This document shows positions 25,901 through 40,900 of a stretch of DNA of 64,000 nt, piece after piece (the stretch's first letter is position 1; every line of letters begins with the position of its first letter). Both the position numbers and the translations under genes were made by a program. Below the pieces are notes generated by a model. It was given only the letters and a program-made list of their open reading frames with translations, was not told where the DNA came from and did not search any database. This DNA is from Rhyzopertha dominica (taxonomy: Eukaryota > Arthropoda > Insecta > Coleoptera > Bostrichidae), in NCBI GenBank assembly GCA_025024175.1, contig QCXZ01000137.1:2852001-2916000 (forward strand), given 5' to 3'.

Positions 25901-28900
25901 ATAGGTGGTTAAAATTTTTCGGATAAGTTGTGAAACACCCTGTATTCACTACCAGTACATCGCATTAAAGAAAAATATTTTTAGATAAAAACATACCAAA
26001 AAATTCACTATAAATATTTTATTCCTAAGCTGCCCCTATTTGACATCACATTACAAATAAATGCAAAAATTTTTCTCTGGTTGCCATGGTAAGCAAAATA
26101 ACCTCGTAACTTGTAGATGTTATATCTTAGAAACGCCTCAATCAAATTTAACGTAATGCGACTCATTTTAGAGAGATTTTCAACGAGATTAAAATGAATA
26201 TTATATCGTTTCACATTGCTTTCTTTAAATAGCTGCACAGGGTGTCATTTGTACTTTTCACGATTTCTCAGAAAATTTAAATATTTGTTCAACGCGTCCC
26301 CACATGAATTCAAAGTACATAAAATCAACCTAACCTCGCAATGACGTCATGGTGCCGTTGCTGAATGGCCGGCGTCTGGTCGTGATTGGCCTGCACGAGC
26401 TGGTCCTTCAACGCCGTGATGTTCTGTATGCCCTCGTGTTCAAACGCTGTCAGCCCCGCGTCGAACGTCTCCTGCTTCGTCAGCAGCGTCTGCACCGACG
26501 ACAGGTCCCTGCCGTACTCCTCGCTCTTGACGTGCGTCTCCTTGTCGGCGATCCAGCTCTCCACGACGTCCGCCTTCCACATGAACTGCAGGTAGGCGGA
26601 GTTGTCGACGAGCCTGGCCTTGCGGCGACTAGCCAAAGCGGCCAGGTGGTCCAGCTTGGTCTGCAGCTGCTGGCAGCGCTGGTTGATGCTGTCGGAGTGG
26701 TGGTTGCCGTCGGAGACGAGTTTCTTGCCCGCCTCGCAGATATCTTTGCAACGGTCTCGGTGGGCCTGGAAGTCCGTTTCGAAGGCGTCGTGTTTCTTCA
26801 AGAGNCCTGCGAGAGATAGACGAAAAAATTATTGTGAAGGGTATTTCTATGCTCCAAAGAAGAAATTTTGATGATGTTACAACCTGAAAACAGAACTAAG
26901 CTTTTTTTGCAATTACTATTTTTTGCACATCCCAAAAATGCAAGTGAATGTTCTGATTTTTACGCTCCAAACAAGAAATTTAGGTCAGAAATATGAATGT
27001 TAAACTTGAAAACGAAACTAATTTTTTTTTTGTGATTAGTGTTATTTTTGCATATCCCAGAAATTGAAGTGAATATTCTGATTTCTATGCTCCAAACAAG
27101 AAATTTTGGTCACAAATATGCATGTTAACTTGAAAACAAAACTAAGTTTTTTTTGTGATTAGTGTTTTTTTTGCATATCCCAAATATTGAAGGAATATTG
27201 TGATTTTTATGCCTCAAACAAGAAATTTTGGTCATTTCTGAATTAATGTTACAAGTTGAAAACAAAACTAAATTTTTTTGGGCGATGTGATTTTTGCATA
27301 TTTCAAAAACTGAAGTGAATACTCTGATTTTTATGCTCTAAACAAGAAATTTTGGTCAGAAATATGAATGTTTTTTTTTCACATCACAAAAATTAAAGTA
27401 AATTTCTTATTTTTATGCTCCAAACAAGAAACTCAGAAGTATGAATGTTACAACTTTAAAATATAACTAAGCTATTTTTGGAAATTTTTTACCTATCTCA
27501 AAAATAGAAGTGAATATTCTGAATTACTTAACACCCATGATTTTGTGTACATCATATAAAAAATTCGCATGGAAGCAAAAAATTACTAAGGTGTTTGACA
27601 AATTTTTACCTTTTGGCACAAATATCTCTGGAACTATTGCAAATATATAAAACTACTTATGCCCCAAAAAACTCCTTTTAATTGTGTACATTTCTGTGCT
27701 CTTCACAAAATTTTTTTTTGGTAATGTAAAAATTATGGCCAAATATTGAACTGAAAAAGTAATTTGTAAAAGATTTTCAAACCTTATTTTCTGGATATCA
27801 TAAAAATGAACTACTTCAAATATTCTGAATTACTGAACACCATATGATACAAGTTTGCTATTTTGTAAAAAACAGAAAAAAATCTCATAAAAATAGAAAT
27901 TTAAAAGGCAAAATTACATTTCTTGCAAATTATACCGTAGTCATAAATATCTCAGAAACTATAATAAATATTTAGAACCATAAGAAACACCTTTCAATTA
28001 TGTACATATCAGTGGTTTTACACATACAAATTTTGTGAAAATGTAAATGTTATGACCCCAAAACCAAACCGAAGTAGTACTTTTGATACTTTTCGCAACA
28101 TACTTTCTGGACTTCATACAAACTATTTTAAATATTCTGAATTACTCAACACCTGGTGATGCAAGCTTAGTATTTTGCACTCTCATACAAAAAAAAACTC
28201 ATGGAAATAGAAAACTATAAAGGTTAAATTAAGATTTTTTTTGGCTAATTTATACCTTTTGGCATAAGTATCTCAGGAAATATCGTAAATATTTAAAACT
28301 AATTAGAACCAAAAGAAGCAAGAGGTAGTTTTGTGAAAACGCAAAGTTATGTACCAAAAAGCAAACCAAAGAAGTATGTTTTTGGCACAGCTTTTTGGTT
28401 CAGCATCTGAAAACTTGTAAATAAGTTCAACTACCTAGAACTACAAAAATTATTTAATTATGTATGGATCAAAAAATCCGAATAATTAGAGTGGTGCTTT
28501 CAAATTATGACACGAAATAACCCTTTCAGTAAAAAAACAAACTAACCTTGAACAGCGGCCATAGTATCTCCATAATCCTCCACGCTCAGAAGCTGTTGCT
28601 TCTCGCTGATCCAAGCCTCCTCTTCCTCCACCTTGGCCAAGAACTGCTGGTACATGAGAGACTCGTCCAGTTTCTGCCCTCTGGTGGCGGCAAGCTGTTT
28701 CAGTTCGGCCCAGGCCTGGTTCAGTGCCTTGAGACGTTGCTCGATTTCGGGAACGCCGAGGTTCGATACGTCCATCAGTTTCTCTCCCGCTTCTTGAACG
28801 GCCTGGATGGCAGGTTCGTGGGAACCCAGCTCAGCCTCAAGACGTTTGTGCTTCTTCTTAAGGTTCTGGACGCCAGTGAGGTCGCGACCGTAATCGTCGG

Positions 28901-31900
28901 ATCCGACAAGAAGCTTCTTTTCCCTAAAGTAAAAAAATTCATGGTATAATGTTAAGAAGATTAATCGAAGAAAACAAAGTATAAATGTAAAAGTTTTACT
29001 GAATATTTTAATATTCTTGAAAAATTTTTAGCTTTCTTCTAACATCTTAAAATATATTGCAGAAATTCAAAGTAAGTCTTTTGCATTTTGTAGAATTTTT
29101 AATTATACACGTTTTGAAATCTACATGATAAAATTCGTGTAGAGATGTAGAGTTTAGGTCAAAGAAATAAAATCAAAGAAGTTTTTTCCTTAATGACTCA
29201 AGAACTGTAACAAATACCGAAAATTAGCGTGCAACATAATGTAGTTTTAAATATTGCACATATTCATGCTTACACATTGGTGCTTCAAAATCTATTGTAA
29301 TAATTCATCAGTTTTTTCCTTACTGTCTCAAAAACAAAAGGATTTCAAAATTGGTCTCCTGCATCTTGTAGAATTTTCAATTCCACACATTTTGATACCT
29401 CATCAATATTATAATGAATATTTGTGTAGAAATTTGAAAGTTCTGTCTTAAAGATCAAATCTAGAAGCTTCTTACTTTAATAGTTAAAAAACCACTGCAC
29501 TGATGTGTCATATAAGATAATTTCTATAGAAATATAAAAGTTGGGTATGGGTTATCATAAACAAACTGAAGGAATGTATTTCTGAGAATTTTAACTTCTT
29601 AGATTGGTAAACTATTGCAAAAATTCACCATGTTATAAAACTTTATATCCACAAATTTATGGACCTCATATGGCCCCAAAATCAAATTGAAAACTATGTT
29701 TTTGGGAATATTTACAGCATTTTTTCCTCATATCTCAGAAAATACTGTAAATAAATTAGCGTGTCACAGAGTTTTAAATTTTACTCATTTTCATGCAACT
29801 TTTTTATAGAAATGTAAGAATGTCATAGAATTATAAATTCTAAACATTTTCACACTGAAAGAATAACTGTAAATGTTATGCAGATTATAAATTTAGACTT
29901 TTGCTTGACATTCTGTTGGATTTTGATAAAGATTTTCATACAAAAAAAGTAGAAGCAACAAATAATAAGTAAAAAAATCAAACAACTTACTTTATCCAAG
30001 ATTCCTCATCGGCGATGTCTCTAAAGAACTGGTGAAGCGTATTGGCTTCATTGAGACGTGCCTGACGATGCGCGGCGAGATTTTTGATTCGTTCGTAACG
30101 TTCGTTGATCGACTGTCGTTTTTCTTGAATAGAAGCAGTATCGAATTGTCCACTTTCAATCAAAGAGTCAGCTTGATCATTCATGTCTGAAACAAAACAT
30201 AAACATTTTGTAGCCAGGAGACCAAGCCAATTTAGAAACAAAACACTTACCTTTGATTCTGTCTTCATGTGCCTGGATGTCTGCCTCGACAAGCTGATGT
30301 TTCTTCATCAAATTCTGCACGGAAGCCAGATCTTTCCCGGCATCCTCGCTGGTCAACAAACTTTCGACTTCGCCAAGCCAGAAGTCCAAATCCTTGACGG
30401 CGGCGATGTAAGTCCTCTGCTTGTTGGCCTCCTTCAGTTTCATCGACTTCTCCGTCGTTTTCTGGGTCAGGAACTCCCACTGGTCGGCTATGGATTCGAG
30501 ACGTCTCTGGACGGCTTCCTCGGAACCGGCGCACTGCTTCTTCTCGATCAAATTGCTGCCGTTGGCCAGAACGGACTGGATGCGATCAGCATTCGCTGCG
30601 AGTTCGGCTTCGAAGGCTTGGTGCTTCTGGTGTTTCGACTGGATGTTTGCTGGATCCTTAAAATGGGAAAAAAAGGTTCCTTGTATATTAAGCTGCCATC
30701 AGAGGAAAAAAAACTAATTGTTATGTTCAAACCTACCTTGTAGCTCTCTTCAGTTGCCAACTGAAGTTTTTCCGCAATCCAATTCTCAATTTCATCAGCA
30801 TCTCTGGAAAACTGTTGAAGAGTCTGGCTCTCACCAAGTTTGGACCTCTTCTCGATCAGAGATTTCTTGAGCTTCTTCCAACGATCCAGAACCTACCAAA
30901 AAAGGTTTAGATGCTATAAATTGCATTTCACTGATCTCTTTTGAAATTTTGCACATTTAAATCAGACTATAAATGTACAAGTTATGTTAAAACAGTACAA
31001 TAAAATTTGTGCACTTGTTTAAATATCTCACTGGAATATATTTTATTATATGAAAAAATATAAGTAAAAAATCAAACCAAAGAAAATTACAATTTTTGCT
31101 GATTTTCACACAATTTCTGCAAAACACGGAAGCATGGAAGAAGCAAACTAAATTATAAACTTGTTTATAGATGTCATCGAGTACAACATACCTGAGTCCT
31201 TTTGTCATCGATAGGCTGCGAAGCATAATGTTCGTTTGCGATCAGCTGATCGGCCAAGACTTGCAACGCAGCGATCTTCTCCTCGTGTGCGTTTATGGCC
31301 TTGTCGAAGTCCTCGTGCTTCTTGATGAGCGCCTCGACGTTGTCTCCGCTCGAGTCCACCACGTCGGAAGCCAGGAAAGCCTCACGATCTGACATCCAGT
31401 TCTCTGCTTGTTCGCAGTCGCGGTAGAAGAGGTTCAGGTCCAGGTTTTGGTCTAGCTGAACGCGACGCTCAATCCAGGCCCTTAACAAAAATGAGGAAAA
31501 TTTAATAAACGAAAAGGGGTCAAAAATTCTGCGGAATGATGGGATAGGGAATTTGATATACCTACTTTTTTAATACCACACTTATCAAGAACTCTTTACT
31601 GTCAAATTTGACTTTTCTATTGTCATTTGTTGATTAGTTGGATAGAAATGCTTGCTGACCACTGTATATCTGATTACAAAATTATGATTATAAAAATTGA
31701 AGGAAATCTAAAAGACAAAGGCCTATAACACAAAGAATTTGCACTATATTCCTATAATTTGTTTTCAATAAAATACACAACTTAGAATTGTGAATCCTTT
31801 GATGCTTTAAAGAATAAAAGTAATTGAAAACATAATTGCTATGAGAAAATTCAGAATTTGAGAAATACTAAATATGAAAAAAAAAACTACGAAATATTTA

Positions 31901-34900
31901 AATTATGTTCTAACAGAGGCAAGGAACATTGAATTCTATAATTTTTTTTGTACTTTAAAGGCAAAAATATACAGGTTATAGGAGAAAATATAATATATGA
32001 GCCAATCCATTCCGCAAAAAATTTTATGGGCAAAAAGGCAAATTGCTTACTTTATAAAGTCTTGACTTTTTCGACTGCTGTATTTTTAAGGTGAAAAACT
32101 ACAAAATCTGTATGGGTTTAATTAAATTTATTTCTTCCTACCTTTCGAGTTCTTCCTTGGCTGCCTTAAGTTGTTCCAGCTTCTCCTGTATCTCCGGGCT
32201 GGCATAGTGATTCGAGTTCAGTAGCTGCTGTCCAAAAAGCTCCAAGGCAGTGAAAGTGCCTTGCCTCGCGTCGATTTCAGTGCGGTGTTCCTGAAAAACA
32301 AAATTCGCTACACACTCGTGAAAATAAACAATGAATAAAGGCAGCGTCTCTTCTCGTAAGCGAAAGCCGTACACCATAGTTAGTACACAATACAAAAAAT
32401 AATAAAAAAAGAAGCTCGCCACAGAACTGGACTCTCTGGCGTCACATAACACGAAAATAAAATCAAAATCATGAATAACACAATTCGTAGCACTCTTTTC
32501 TACCTGAGGTATTCCGTACATGGCATCTATTTCGGCCCTGTAGTTCTAAAAAGAGAAAACGACAATTGAGCAGGATTCCAATTCGTGTATCCGTGATACA
32601 AGTACAAATCAAGTGAGAAAATTAAAAGAAGCTCTGAAATCCAATAAGAACGCCCCACGTAATTTAAAATAAAAAATTTTCCCCTACCTGGTGTCTCTCA
32701 ATCAAGGCTTCCGCACCAGTGACATCGTTAGCCAGTTCTTCCGAACTGACCAAACTCAGCATCGAGTTGACCCAGGCGATCAAATCCCTGTGGTCGTTCA
32801 GGAACCTCTGGAGATCGTACGAGTCCAAAAGCTTCTCCTTGCGACTGTTGGCCTTCGCTGTGAGCTGCGTCCACAGTTCATTGATTTCCTTTTGTTTGGC
32901 GTAGGTTTGTTCGGCAGATTCCGGATGGGTCTGCATGAGTCTGTTGGCTATTTCATCCAGCTGTTTGATCTAGATAGGAGGAAAAAATTTGTAATATTTG
33001 TAAGATCGTCCCATTATGTTTCTCTAGATTTAGTAACATGAAAAAAAAAAAGATAAAATTTGAATAGAATGTTCATTCTTGAAGAAAATCTTCTGTATGA
33101 CCCATCCTGGTCACATGACTTGATCCCATCTGACTCTTAATATTTTAAAACATTAAAAATCAACCTGGTTATTAAAATTGCACAATTATTAATTAATAAC
33201 AGTAATGAGTATGTATTCTACAGATTTCACACAATAATACTGCCTAAATCCAATCCCAAGTTTTACACTATAAATTAAATATGCGTTTTTTTCATATAAG
33301 TTTGCAGTTACGTCATAATGTCACTTGTTATCATTGTTGCCAGGTTTACCGCTTCACTTAGTAACTGTTTTCAGTTTTTGTGAGGATAATAAATTTATGC
33401 ATTCCAAAGCTGCACTTTGTGGTTGTGTTTAAGCTTTATTGACTTTCACTGTTATCACTATTTACTTTAATTATAACTGGAGCAATATCTTCGGCATCAA
33501 GCAGTTGTTCCCTTGCCTACCATTTGTCAATTATTCTCGACTACACTGTGGTAGGGTGCATTGTCCATAACAATAACGGATCGCTGCTATGAATTTTTAA
33601 GAAACTGCTCTTTAAACTATCGGAGAAAATTTTCGCTGTTCAATTCACCATGGCGTAGTCTGTGTTTTTTGTGGCAGATGAAAATCAGTATCTTGCCAAG
33701 AACGAGCAATTGTCCCATCTTGGAATATTCATGTTTTATCTAAGAAAACAAACTGGTACAGATTTTGACTTTGCAGTTGTTTATATGAGTGCAAAAATTG
33801 TATGCGTTTTGAAGCAATGTCACTAATTTCCATTAAACTACGGTGGGGGTTATCTTTTTTGTATTTAAAGCCCATGGAAATTATTAACCTCCACAGTGAT
33901 GATTTGCTCCCAATAAATAGTTGCTTTTCTTTCAGTTTTATGGAAAGAGTAGATAAGGTTATGTTTACTTCTGAAATATAAAACACATTAATAATAATGT
34001 CCTAAATGCTGACCTTGATAACTTGCTTTCTTTGTACATATCGTATATGGCATCACGAATTGCAACCTGCTGAGATGAAGACAAGTTAGTGATGGGACTT
34101 GCTCTTAGTCGTTTCTTTTTTGGACTGCGCACTGGCTTTCCATTCCTTGCACTCGCTGACAAATGGTTTACAATAGCCAAACTTAATTCTAACGTGTTTG
34201 CCACACGCTACAAATTTCAATGTAGATTTGTAGGTTAGGTATTTTGTACCGTGCAAAAAACAATCATTGTATACTCACTTCTCTAACAGACTGCAGTGGC
34301 AGTAATGGTCCCCCATTCTCTAGCTCCTTCTCAAAGTAAGAGATCAAAGAAAGAAACATTTCCTTGGCTCTGCTTCTTAACGGTATTGGCATGTTATTCC
34401 ACACGTAGTTGAAAACCTGCTTGTTTTAAGTTGTTCTCACGAACCAACCACAGCTAGTTTTTACAGAACACCAATGCTAATGCAACCGTAATAAAAGCAA
34501 AAAACCAAAATCACACAAACTGTTGTAAACACGCTTTGACATCCAAAGTGAAATGTCAATCGACAGCGTCAGTGTCAAAAGATCTGACAACCATGGACGC
34601 CAGTACCAACATAAATGAAATGTCACAGTCGTTCTACACCAATGAATTGTCTGCTCCCGGGTATGTTATGGTGGCAATAAAAACAAGTAAATCATTGCGT
34701 AACTGCAAACTTATGTGAAAAACGGTATAAGTATGTGCTCAAAGACCCAACCTATTCGCCTGATTTGAACCCATCTGACTTTCGCCCATTCTACACCAGA
34801 AAAATTGTACAACTGTCATTTTTTTCCATAAAATTAAACAAATCACAATACTTCTGAGCAGATTAAAATACATTTTTTTATACTTCAAGAAAAATAATGA

Positions 34901-37900
34901 TCCCCTTTTACAAAATTAATCAGCATAGATAAAAAGGATCCGAAGCATTTCTGATTTGATCCCTTGTGAATGTGGCTTCATAATTTCAACTTACCTTGTC
35001 TCCCAAAGCAGCTAAGTCACGCTCCAGCCCTTCATGTTTGCGCTGCAATGCCTGTACGCTCCTCAAATCCTTCCCGAGGTCATCGTTGTTCAGAGCCTCG
35101 TCCTTCTCCTGTATCCAATCCTTGGTTTCGTCAACGTCTCTGTGGAAGCGCTGAACTTCGTGCGCCGAACCCAACTGGGTGGCTTTCTCGGCTGTCAGTT
35201 GTTGGAGAGATGCCCACTTCGTGTTCAGTTCCTACGCAGAACAAAAAATGAACATGACATTTTATCTGTTATGCAAAAAAAAATATAAGTACTGAATTCC
35301 GTTTAATTGGGGTTAAGGATTTTCCTGCATACAGATATGCGCATTGAAAATATCGCAGTTTGGGAATTGTGTTTTAATCTCGGAATTCCCTGTTTATTTC
35401 AAAATTTCAACTTTATTCTCGAGGTTACAATATTAATCTCAGAATTCTGACTATAATCTCGGATTCTGGCTTCAATCTGAAAGTAGGAATTCCAAAATTA
35501 ATCTAGAAATTCTGACTTTAAACTCAGAACTGGGTTTAATCTTGGAAATCTGACTTTAATCTAGGAGTTCCGAGATTATTTCAAGTGTAAAATCAAAAAT
35601 TAAGGTGAAAATATAAATGTTACAGAGGAAAATATTAAGGAAAGAACAATGTTTTGTATGGTTCTTTTTTCATTTTTCATTTGTATGTTTTCGAAAGCAA
35701 AATGAAGCAAAAAAGATGTAGATGTTATGTATAATAAGTAAATAGAAAAGTTGCAACAGAAAATGACAAAAAATTTGCTAAATTTCTTTTTAAAAGTAAT
35801 ATATTCTTTTAAAGACACAGTATGTAACAAAAAGTCGAAGAAAATTAGGTTTTTTAACTATACTATAAAATAATCCAAAAAACTTCAATTAAAATCAAAT
35901 CTATACCCAACTAAATCCCACAAAACCAAATACAATCTGCAACTTACGTCCATCTGCGTCTTGATCTTCAGAGCAGCCTCCGTCTGTCCCAAGGTGACCA
36001 GCTGCATGGCGATCTCGTTCATCTCGGCCAACCTGACCTCGTTAGCCTTCAGGTCGGTCTGGAAATCGTCGAACTTCTTCTGCAGCACTTCCACCTGTTC
36101 GAGATCTTCGCCGCCGACGTCTTGCACTTGGGCGTGCATCTCTTTGTCCTTGATCCATGTCGCGAGTTCCGCAGCTTCTCGCACCAGCACGTAGGCCTTC
36201 ACGGTCTCGCTGAGCTTGTTCTGGCGCTCCCTGGCCAGTTGCAGCAAGAGATCGTACTGGGCGTTGATCTGGGCCTGGCGAGCCGGGATGGAATTGTTGT
36301 CTACGAGATTTTGTTGGGAGGCTGTCAGGCCAGCTTCGACCTTTTTCACGTAGGCGGCTGGTACGAAGCCTTGACGATCGTTCACTTCTACTTTCCACCA
36401 GTCCTGGTTAGGAGATGGTGAGATAGTTTGAAATTTTTATCAACTAGCTGTATACAAGGTTTTTAAAATGCAGTTTCTAATTTCCAAATCAAGTTGAGGT
36501 AAGCATTTGTGTGAACAAATTTTTGAAAGGGCTAAAGGAAATTTATATATGTCGGAATATAGGGGCGGTTACGAACGTAAACTCAGTAAGTCCGCCCAAA
36601 AACATAAATTTATTGTCCACAACACAAAATTAATAAACAAATGGAGCCAATAAACACTTATTTAAAACGTTAATTAACTAATTACAAATAATTGCTGCAA
36701 AACGTAAACGATCCGACGCTCCGACCCAAAAACCACCACTTGCGCAAGGCTCTAATCAGAATCTCAATTCAAATCTCCAAATGCCCACTCTCCAATGCAA
36801 CAGATGTCTTTGTTTATATTATGGTTTTGTCGGAGCGCCGTTCCGTTCGCCAGACCATTTCTGACGCGTTCGCAGTATTATATAAAATCAAACAAAACTT
36901 TTAAATAAACAAAACAACTTATTCGGTTAGAACTAATCATAGGCGGAGATTTTACAGTGGCGTGGACCATGGGCGGACTTGGCGCCGACATATATAATAT
37001 TAAGGAAGCTTTTTTTATTAGACAAAATTTTTATGAAGGCTGGACACATCTTTTGTGTTGATTTTTTTTACACTAACTCCCTTGTATTTTTCATTGTACT
37101 TCCATATTTACGAGTATTTGGATTATCATTTGAGAGGCTTTAAAAAAAACAGTTGTACATTATTAAAAACTAATTAAAAGTTAAAAATACACAGAAGTTT
37201 TTATCCTTACATTTTGAACAACTAAAGCAGACATGCTATTTTTTTTTAACATGTCAGTCACAGAAATTTTGGTAGATTTTGTAAGTCTTCTATAATTTGT
37301 TTTATTTTTACCTTAAATATCTCAGACAACTACAGAGATTCTTACAATATGTTCTGAATGAAAAAACAAAATAGACAATGGATGAATTTTTCAACAGTAG
37401 ATTGAATAATATGAATCCCAAAATATATTAAAAATAAGATGAAAAAAGTGTTTTCTGCAAATCTTGTGCCTTTTTGGGTACCCCATAAACTATCAGTATA
37501 CAAAAGCAGAATTTTTTTAAACAAATGTGCTTCAAAATGTAAAACTAAGATAACAATATACAAGTTACAAATCAATTTTTGCATCATTTTTCACTGATAT
37601 TGGAAAAAACTGAATCCGTATTCTATGTGCTCTAAATATAATGCAAAGATTAAAAAAATGCATCTTTTATTGGCCATGAAGAGCAAAATCCCAATAAAAA
37701 TATAAGATACAAAAAATTTAACCATGTATGTATTGCATAATTTTTTCACTGTTTTCAGTGAATGGATGTCTAAAACTATGTTTTTCAACATAAGATAGTT
37801 TCAAAAATTACATCCATCAGATATGTAAAAGACAAAAATTTTAATTAAAAAAATTACTCTTCCTACTATTTTTTCCATATAAATCTATTTTTAGTATCAT

Positions 37901-40900
37901 AGTAAAACTCATAATAATTATTATCTTTTGACCTTTAAACAGCAAAATTGAGCAAAAATATAAATTATGGATGAAAACATGAAAAAAAATTCACATTTTT
38001 AAAGTCTTTATAAATGTAAACATAAGTTTAAGATATAAAATCAAACCAAAAAGTATATTTTGCGTTAGTTTTCACTGGTGTTAAAAAGCTGCATGGACAT
38101 CTAAATATGTGTATAATAATAATGTTTCAAAACTGACATCAAAATTCCTTAAAAAAATGAAACAAAAAAATTAGATACTCTTATTTTTGTTAACATTTTA
38201 AAATGTGCAACAGATATTTAAAATTGGTTTTTAACATTATATAAATCACAATTCTACAGGTACACTGAAGAAGTTACAACAGAAATTTTAAACTAAAAAG
38301 CATGTTGTTCCTTTATTTTTTCACCATTAACCAGGCATTAAAAAACCGATATGGATATCTAAAAACATGTTTTCAATATAAGAGTTTCGAAAACTTCATG
38401 CTTTATAAGACTAAAAAGATTAAAATCCAAACAGATATGTAAAAAAAATACAGAAAAATTTACTTTTCCTGCTAATTCTTTTCAACGTAAACTCGATATA
38501 AGCATAAATGTAAGATAAATATGCAATAAAAGATCTAAATTTTGTTTAACCATCGCATATAATTAATAATTTTGCCACTTCGAACAGCAAAAGTGGAACA
38601 AAAATGTAAATTGAAGAACAAAAAGTTGGAATGAGGTATTAAGTAAAAAAAAATTATATACTGCACATCCGTGCCTAAAAACTTCATACTTTTTTTAACA
38701 AATCTAAAGTCTCTTTAATATAGAATGTATAATATTTTTGTTTAAGTAATCATTTAATCTTCTTCAAGCAAAAAGTGACTTTTCAAGCATTTATTGTGAT
38801 TTTAAATCTTTCATTGTTAATCTTATAATAAAATCAAGTGTGATGTTTCATATTAATCAAAAATAATGTTGGAATCCTACCTTATTGTTGGAGTTCAACA
38901 AAGTAAGAACATCACCTTTCTTCATGGACACTTCTCTAGGAGACTTTTCAGTGTAATCATACAAAGCAACGACGGTATCCTTGCCGGAAATGTCAACAAC
39001 TGGAGTTACCTGTTGCTGTAGGCACAAGAAAGCACTAAGTTAACGCACAATCACAATTAAAAAAAAAAGAATCCAAAAATCATACTTTCACTAGTTACTT
39101 ACCCTGCAGCTTGCAGCCTGTTCTTTAAGAGCCTCTATGGTATTACCAAAGGCAATAAGATCGCTCATGAGAGCCTCATGCTTCTTCAGCAGTGCCTCCG
39201 AAGAATCTTCATCCTTCCCGTAGTCTGAACTGCTAACAATCGGTTGTTTCTCCCTCATCCAAGATTCGGCTTCGTTCGCATCGGCGTAATACTGATGAGC
39301 CTGCAGCGAGTCTTCCAAGTCTTGCTTACGCTATATTAAAAAAAGAAATCATGAAAAAATTTTATCAAAAATGCATAATAATAAGCGAAAGTTGGTCGAT
39401 TTCCCACCTGGTTGGCTTTTTCTTTCAAATGCACCCAGTGATCGTACAGTGCGTTGACCCTGTTGCGAATCTCGTCGCTGGCGAAATGTTCGTCTTCCAT
39501 CATCTGCTTTCCTGCATCGACGACGTTGGCAATCCTGCTGTCGTGGCTGTTGATCTCTGCCAGCACTGCCTGGTGTTTTTTGATCAAGTTCTGCACACCG
39601 ATTAAGTCTCTGCCCCTGATAACAAATTATTGGTAACAGAGACAGTAATAGAACCCACCCCATTAAACGGACTTGATCCCATTTGACTAATTTGATGGAA
39701 AAACATGAAAACAGCAAAAACTGGTGAATTTTTTACACCAAAATGCAATATAAAATGATATAAGGAAGCACGAAGGGCCCACATTATTTTGGACAAATTT
39801 AGCTTCCGCTCATTATGCAAAGAATATAAACAATTTATTAATGGAAAAACAAATAAATTTTGTAGACAAAGAAGTAAATCCACCTAATGTGCCACAGTAT
39901 CGGTCAATTGAAAAATGTTGGGCTCTTTAAAAACAGAAGTTGCAAATAACTGAAGAAGCAGTCACTAGTGCCGAAGATTTTGTTTTTAAATGGAGCAGGG
40001 AAAGTAGGAAGATAGCTGATGAAACTCTCAGAATTTAATGACGAACAATCAAAAAAGCATCGGAAAAGAATGGGATTTAAATTAAAATGTTACTATTACA
40101 TTATGTTAAATAAAACTTCAGATAGTGTCTTTTCCCCTATGTGTAATAGCCTAAACAAAAAAAAGATCAAAAAAGAATATCCAGCGGTCCAAAATTTCCT
40201 GATTTTATACAAGACGGAATCTGAGAAGATATTAATTTGATTGCCACACGTACAATGTGCTGTTGCATCCAGCCCATTCAACAGATTTGATGCCGTTTGA
40301 TACTACTCCACTGTCAAACTTTCTGTACTTAATTAAATCCATTAAAATTAATTCAGAACTGTCCACTAAAATTTGTGATATATTACCAGATATCAAAAAG
40401 GAAATAATATTGGACAGATACAATTTAATTACAGTAAATCAAAGGTGGAGTTTAAAAAACGTCTTTGTTGCTTCAATAATAAAAACAATTATAGATATGA
40501 TTTTAAGGTTCTTAACATAATAAAGAATAACCTTTACTGTCAATATGCCACTGGTGATTTACACAGAAATTAAAAAAAATGTGGGAAACGTAATACAATA
40601 AACTTTCACAAACAAAATTGACTAGTGCCAATCTTTCACTTTTTCCAATATTTTCATGATTTAACTTGGTTTAAAACTCAACAAAAATGCAAATTACTTC
40701 AAACTATTGACAAGCAATGTCACCTTTTGAACTTCTTCCGCACTCACCTGTTGGTACTGGCAGCGATGGGCTCCTTCTCCCTGATCCACGCCTCCTCGTC
40801 CTCAATGTCCCTGAACAGCTGCTGTACTTGAAGCGAGTCAAGTAAACGCTGCTTCCTGATAGCCATCGGGGTCTGCAATGCAGCATATCTGTCTGTGAGG

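Noticed and set aside
26837..28480. Microsatellite or coding repeat in the spectrin intron
   Set aside because: Units are long, diverged and AT-rich with stops in all frames.
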